Position numbers and translations under genes: made by a program
The notes under the pieces: generated by a model
Databases searched by the model: none
Seen by the model: only the letters and a program-made list of their open reading frames with translations
Told to the model about the DNA's origin: nothing
Shown: piece after piece, positions 60,721 to 64,000 of the stretch
Numbering within the stretch: the first letter of the stretch is position 1
Layout: the number at the start of each line of letters is the position of its first letter
Virus record (IMG/VR): IMGVR_UViG_3300036770_006296
Coordinates: 1-64,000 of that record
Direction: 5' to 3' (one strand)
DNA length: 64,000 bases
Origin: a virus

Positions 60721-62823
60721 ATGAAATACCTATCACTATTTGATGATTTTGACCAAATTGAAGAATCATACTCCTTTGATAACGATTCCTTATTAGAATC
60801 AAAATTGAATCAGATGAGTTCGCTAAAAGAAAGCTGCATGGCAGCATGGGACTTTGGAACATTTAGTGATTTTTTCAATGGATTCATTAATGAGAGCGTA
60901 TCTGATATCGAAAGAGAATTACTTTTAGAAAAAGCATATTACACATATGAGTTAGGCGTATTATACGAGCACAATAAAGATTGGTTTAATAGCAAGGATA
61001 ATATCTACTATCTGGAAGACAATTCTAATGATGTACCAAGGGCTATTCTTTTTAAAGATAATAGATTACATATAATATCCGGTGAAACTATATCCAAATT
61101 AAAAGAGGGATTAGATACTCTTAATGAGGGATTTTTTGGGGATTTAATAGACGGAGCAGCCAATCTAATAGGAAAAGGAGTAAAGGCAGTTAAAGGAGCT
61201 GTTAAAAAATACGTAGTGGAACCCGTCAAGAAAGCAGCTGCTTATGTTGGTGACAAGGTATCTAAAGCTTGGGATGCTTTATCAAGTGGAGCTAAAGCCG
61301 TTTGGGAATTTGGTAAAAAAATAGCTTCTGCAGTTGCTGCTTTTGTTAGCGAGGATCCAATAAATGCAATAGCAATAGGATTAATGATTATATCTGGTAT
61401 AATCTCTTTTATACCTGCTGCAGGTACAGTTATTGGACCAGTCCTCATGGTGATAGCAGGAGTTTTACAGCTATATACAGGAGGAAGAGATTTAGTAAAA
61501 GCTAGTAAAGAGGTGGGATCAGCAGAAAAGGTTGTTGATATATTAAAAGGAGGCACCAAAATTATATTTGGGTCTGCTAGCTTATTGTTAGGAATAAAAG
61601 ATATTGTAACATCAGCTGCATCTGCCCTTCCCGGAATGGGAGCAACCGGCGTTGCTATAAAATCATCAGTTACTAGCTGGGCAACAAACTTCAGTAAAAC
61701 TGCTTTTGGCGCACCTGCAAGTAAAGGAATAGGAGCAGCTTTAGGATGTTCCGCTTGGATTTCTGAATTTTTCTCTACCCTCTGTCTTAATGCTCCCTTT
61801 ATGAAAAAATTTGTAGATGTGGCAGCAGATGGTTCTAAGGTTATAAATAAAAAATGGCTGGATGTAGGAACCAAAATTGCTAATGCAGGAGCAGGAAAGG
61901 GTGTAGAAGCCGTAACTGCTACAGATAAAAAACAAAATGCAAGTCTAGATTTAGACTCATATAACAATCATTTGGACGAAGATAAAGGCGGGGGATCATG
62001 GGGATTCGGAGAACTTGTAGTAAACTTCCTAGCCTATGTGGGAAAAGCATGTTTCTCGTGGTTATTTAAAGCTATTACCGGTGCTTTATCAGGGATAGGC
62101 AAGCTTATAAATGGAATAATGGATCTTCCCTCGAGAATAACAAAGGGAATAGATTCATTTAGAGAAAAATATAAATCATCCTTCATAGGAGGTATTCTAT
62201 CAGGGGCTCTTGCAACATTTGTAAGACCTTTTTCTAGCGTTGCATCTAAAGTGATAGATGGATATGTTAAACCAATAGTTAAACCGGTTACAGGTTGGAT
62301 GATAGATCTTGGTAAAAAAGAGGCATCTATTTCAGCTAAAATAAAAGCTAATCCAGTACTGGCAAAACCTCCTATACCAGGAGTAAAAGACCCAGGTAAA
62401 GTAACTATCCCACAGAAAAAAGTTGAGATATCACCTAAAGATCAGGCAGCTATAAAGAAAATCGGAGTTACTGGAGTAAAAACAATGGTTAAATCTGGAG
62501 GTGGATCGGAAAAAATGGTGGAAAAGATCAACAAAGCTCAGGATGAATTCAAAAAGAAATTTCCTGGGGTTTCTAAAGAAAAAGGATCCTGGGGACAAAG
62601 TCCTAGCGGTAAAGCAACTTACACCATAAAATCAAAAGAAGCAGAAGGCTCAGTTACCCTGTTCAATGACGGTAAATACACAGTTGTAACAGGTCCCAAC
62701 AAAAAAGCTAGAGGGGAATTTAAAGCCGACAAGGGAATAAAATTGATGGAGCCTAAGGATGGATGGAAGAAAAAGAATGAATCTAGAAGATATGTTCTAC
62801 CTATAAATTCTTTCTTGGGTTGA
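60721..62823 (+). CDS. Large tagged protein with hydrophobic core, second of tandem pair
   Basis: 700 residues, a paralogue of the gene at 58538. The tag region is KYLSLFDDFDQIEES. The hydrophobic region lies at about 214-255 (AIAIGLMIISGIISFIPAAG, VIGPVLMVIAGVLQLYTG), then Ala/Gly-rich helices, a second region with FLAYVGKACFSWLFKAITGAL, and the same C-terminal domain (GSVTLFNDGKYTVVTGPNKK) with end KNESRRYVLPINSF. ATG 60721 is preferred to ATG 60712 by paralogue alignment and promoter distance. Probably a virion protein; membrane insertion is inferred. Confidence 0.6.
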   Translation: MKYLSLFDDFDQIEESYSFDNDSLLESKLNQMSSLKESCMAAWDFGTFSDFFNGFINESVSDIERELLLEKAYYTYELGVLYEHNKDWFNSKDNIYYLEDNSNDVPRAILFKDNRLHIISGETISKLKEGLDTLNEGFFGDLIDGAANLIGKGVKAVKGAVKKYVVEPVKKAAAYVGDKVSKAWDALSSGAKAVWEFGKKIASAVAAFVSEDPINAIAIGLMIISGIISFIPAAGTVIGPVLMVIAGVLQLYTGGRDLVKASKEVGSAEKVVDILKGGTKIIFGSASLLLGIKDIVTSAASALPGMGATGVAIKSSVTSWATNFSKTAFGAPASKGIGAALGCSAWISEFFSTLCLNAPFMKKFVDVAADGSKVINKKWLDVGTKIANAGAGKGVEAVTATDKKQNASLDLDSYNNHLDEDKGGGSWGFGELVVNFLAYVGKACFSWLFKAITGALSGIGKLINGIMDLPSRITKGIDSFREKYKSSFIGGILSGALATFVRPFSSVASKVIDGYVKPIVKPVTGWMIDLGKKEASISAKIKANPVLAKPPIPGVKDPGKVTIPQKKVEISPKDQAAIKKIGVTGVKTMVKSGGGSEKMVEKINKAQDEFKKKFPGVSKEKGSWGQSPSGKATYTIKSKEAEGSVTLFNDGKYTVVTGPNKKARGEFKADKGIKLMEPKDGWKKKNESRRYVLPINSFLG

Positions 62824-62840
62824 AAACAATTTATTAATTA

Positions 62841-62849
62841 GATATATAA
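62841..62849 (+). promoter_or_regulatory. Late-promoter-like GATATATAA
   Basis: It starts 25 bases before the ATG at 62866. Confidence 0.5.
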
Positions 62850-62865
62850 AACATAAAAAAACAAA

Positions 62866-64000
62866 ATGAAAAAACAAGTATTATCTTTCAACGAATTTAT
62901 ATTCGAAGCTTATAATTCAGTATCTAGAATAATGGAAGGAGAAGTATCCGGAGCTGAAGAATTGATAGAAGCTATAAGTAAATTGGACAAAGCCGGATTA
63001 TCAGCAGAGGCCAAGAAACAGTTAGGCAATTTATCAGGAATAGCTAAAGCAGTTCAAACTACTGAAAATCCAAATGCCGAGAAACATCTAGGAGAAGGCT
63101 TACTAGGGGTTTTGGATAATCTAACAACAACCGGTGTTGAAATAACAGGTATCGTATCAAAGGTTAATACTATTACCTATGACAATCTAATTGCTGGGCA
63201 TGTTTTACTGGAGGATGATAAAAGAGTTAATCTATTGGATTTCTTATATCTTATTAATAGTGAAAACTGTTACAGTAAAATCAATATAGGAGCTTTTGAG
63301 GAAGATGGAAAATTAGAATGGAGCAAGATTCAAACTGATAGAAGATTTACCTTAGCAATGGAGGATTACAGGAAAACAGCAGGTGGCAAAAGATTGAAAC
63401 CTGGAGCAGCTAAATTTGGCAACTTTATTGGATCTTTCTTTTCAAGAGACCCTAATGTTGAGAAAAAAACTAAAGATAGTGTTTACTTAACAGGATCTGG
63501 ATTATTAGGAAATGAAGTTATAACAGGTATCGAAAGCGGAGTTATAAAGACAGAAAAATCTGTTTCCACTTATAAAGATATGGCTCTTGGAGGTAAAAGT
63601 AAAAAAGGAAGAGATAAAAAAGGGTTTTCTAATATTGGAGGAGATAAGAGCGTAATTACTGGATATAATATTGCTCTTCCTTTAGGTGCTGAACTAACGC
63701 CCAATCAAAAATTCCCAACTAAAGGAGCTACTAAAGTATCTAAGAATCCTAAGGCTTACTTTAGTCTTGTTCTTTATACTATGGGACAATCAGAAAAATC
63801 AAATAGAGAAATACCATTTAGTGATTTAGTACTCATAGAAAAAATGAGACCTACTGGCGAAACTATCGTTGAATATACGCTTGATATGTACAACAATGAC
63901 GAAAATGGTAAGCCTCTATTATTTGCTGTGGATTCATCAGTACTTACTGCAGCAGGGAAGGACAACATTAAAGCTGCCATAGAGCAATTTTATGCAATTG
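62866..64000 (+). CDS. Tagged protein, 3' end outside window
   Basis: 378 codons are visible and the frame is open to the end of the window. The tag KKQVLSFNEFIFEAYN is close to the T4 internal protein tag (cut expected after IFE, giving an Ala N-terminus as in T4). The mature part is rich in Gly, Lys and Ser with helical N-terminal part (AEELIEAISKLDKAGLSAEAKKQL) and beta-rich later parts. No family recognised. Third large tagged gene in a row, each behind a late-promoter-like element. Confidence 0.6.
   Translation, partial: MKKQVLSFNEFIFEAYNSVSRIMEGEVSGAEELIEAISKLDKAGLSAEAKKQLGNLSGIAKAVQTTENPNAEKHLGEGLLGVLDNLTTTGVEITGIVSKVNTITYDNLIAGHVLLEDDKRVNLLDFLYLINSENCYSKINIGAFEEDGKLEWSKIQTDRRFTLAMEDYRKTAGGKRLKPGAAKFGNFIGSFFSRDPNVEKKTKDSVYLTGSGLLGNEVITGIESGVIKTEKSVSTYKDMALGGKSKKGRDKKGFSNIGGDKSVITGYNIALPLGAELTPNQKFPTKGATKVSKNPKAYFSLVLYTMGQSEKSNREIPFSDLVLIEKMRPTGETIVEYTLDMYNNDENGKPLLFAVDSSVLTAAGKDNIKAAIEQFYAI

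Noticed and set aside
59374-61967. Long minus-strand open frames (59374-60132 and 61242-61967)
   Set aside because: They lie fully antisense to the two large tagged genes in Ala/Gly-rich regions, have no start signals, and encode no recognisable protein.
1-64000. Integrase, transposase, homing endonuclease or tRNA genes
   Set aside because: I looked for such motifs and found none in the window; this does not exclude them elsewhere in the genome.

Overview
The window is a near gap-free stretch of a large tailed-phage genome of the T4 type. It is AT-rich, with short intergenic spaces and almost every gene on the + strand (only 28561-28866 and 57239-57775 are on the minus strand). T4-type functions recognisable from sequence are the ssDNA-binding protein (gp32), primase (gp61), UvsY, UvsW, a family B DNA polymerase (gp43, broken into two distant genes), sliding clamp (gp45), both type II topoisomerase subunits (gp39 and gp52) and class I ribonucleotide reductase (NrdA, NrdB). 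A Bacteroidetes host is suggested by a histone H1-like (Hc1) gene, a DUF4494-like gene, an envelope protein with a C-terminal outer-membrane beta-strand pattern, two promoters of the TAnnTTTG type, and A-rich leaders without clear Shine-Dalgarno sequences.

Layout: 1-11.5 kb holds virion (tail, baseplate, fibre) genes, the first running in from before the window. 11.5-16.4 kb holds a replication and recombination block (RuvC-like nuclease, gp32, gp61, UvsY, UvsW). 16.4-28.9 kb is mostly tagged late genes, including cassette A (zinc metallopeptidase, two VWA proteins, MoxR AAA+ ATPase), the histone-like gene and an MBD4-like glycosylase. 28.9-47.7 kb holds nucleotide metabolism and replication (polymerase N part, dUTPase-like, NrdB, NrdA, adenylate kinase, topoisomerase, UV endonuclease, DnaJ, clamp, polymerase C part), with tagged genes between. 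47.7-51.2 kb is cassette B (MoxR, metallopeptidase, VWA). 51.2-57.2 kb holds small, membrane, lysis and nuclease genes. 57.2-64 kb holds large tagged proteins with hydrophobic segments, the last running off the window.

The most striking signal is an N-terminal tag, roughly [F/Y]xxF[I/V/L]xE followed by S, A, Q or E, within the first 10-28 residues of about 20 otherwise unrelated proteins. It matches the capsid-targeting sequence of the T4 internal head proteins (ending FIAE/A and cut by the gp21 protease after [L/I]xE). About half of the tagged genes sit directly behind a GATATATAA element that resembles a T4 late promoter (TATAAATA). I infer that this phage loads a large set of proteins into its head for delivery into the host. 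The set would include both MoxR ATPases, both metallopeptidases, a YkuD-like cell-wall enzyme and very large hydrophobic proteins. The two MoxR-VWA-metallopeptidase cassettes look like a duplicated packaged machine. No tRNA, CRISPR array, insertion sequence or integrase is visible, and no stretch over 300 bases lacks a gene.
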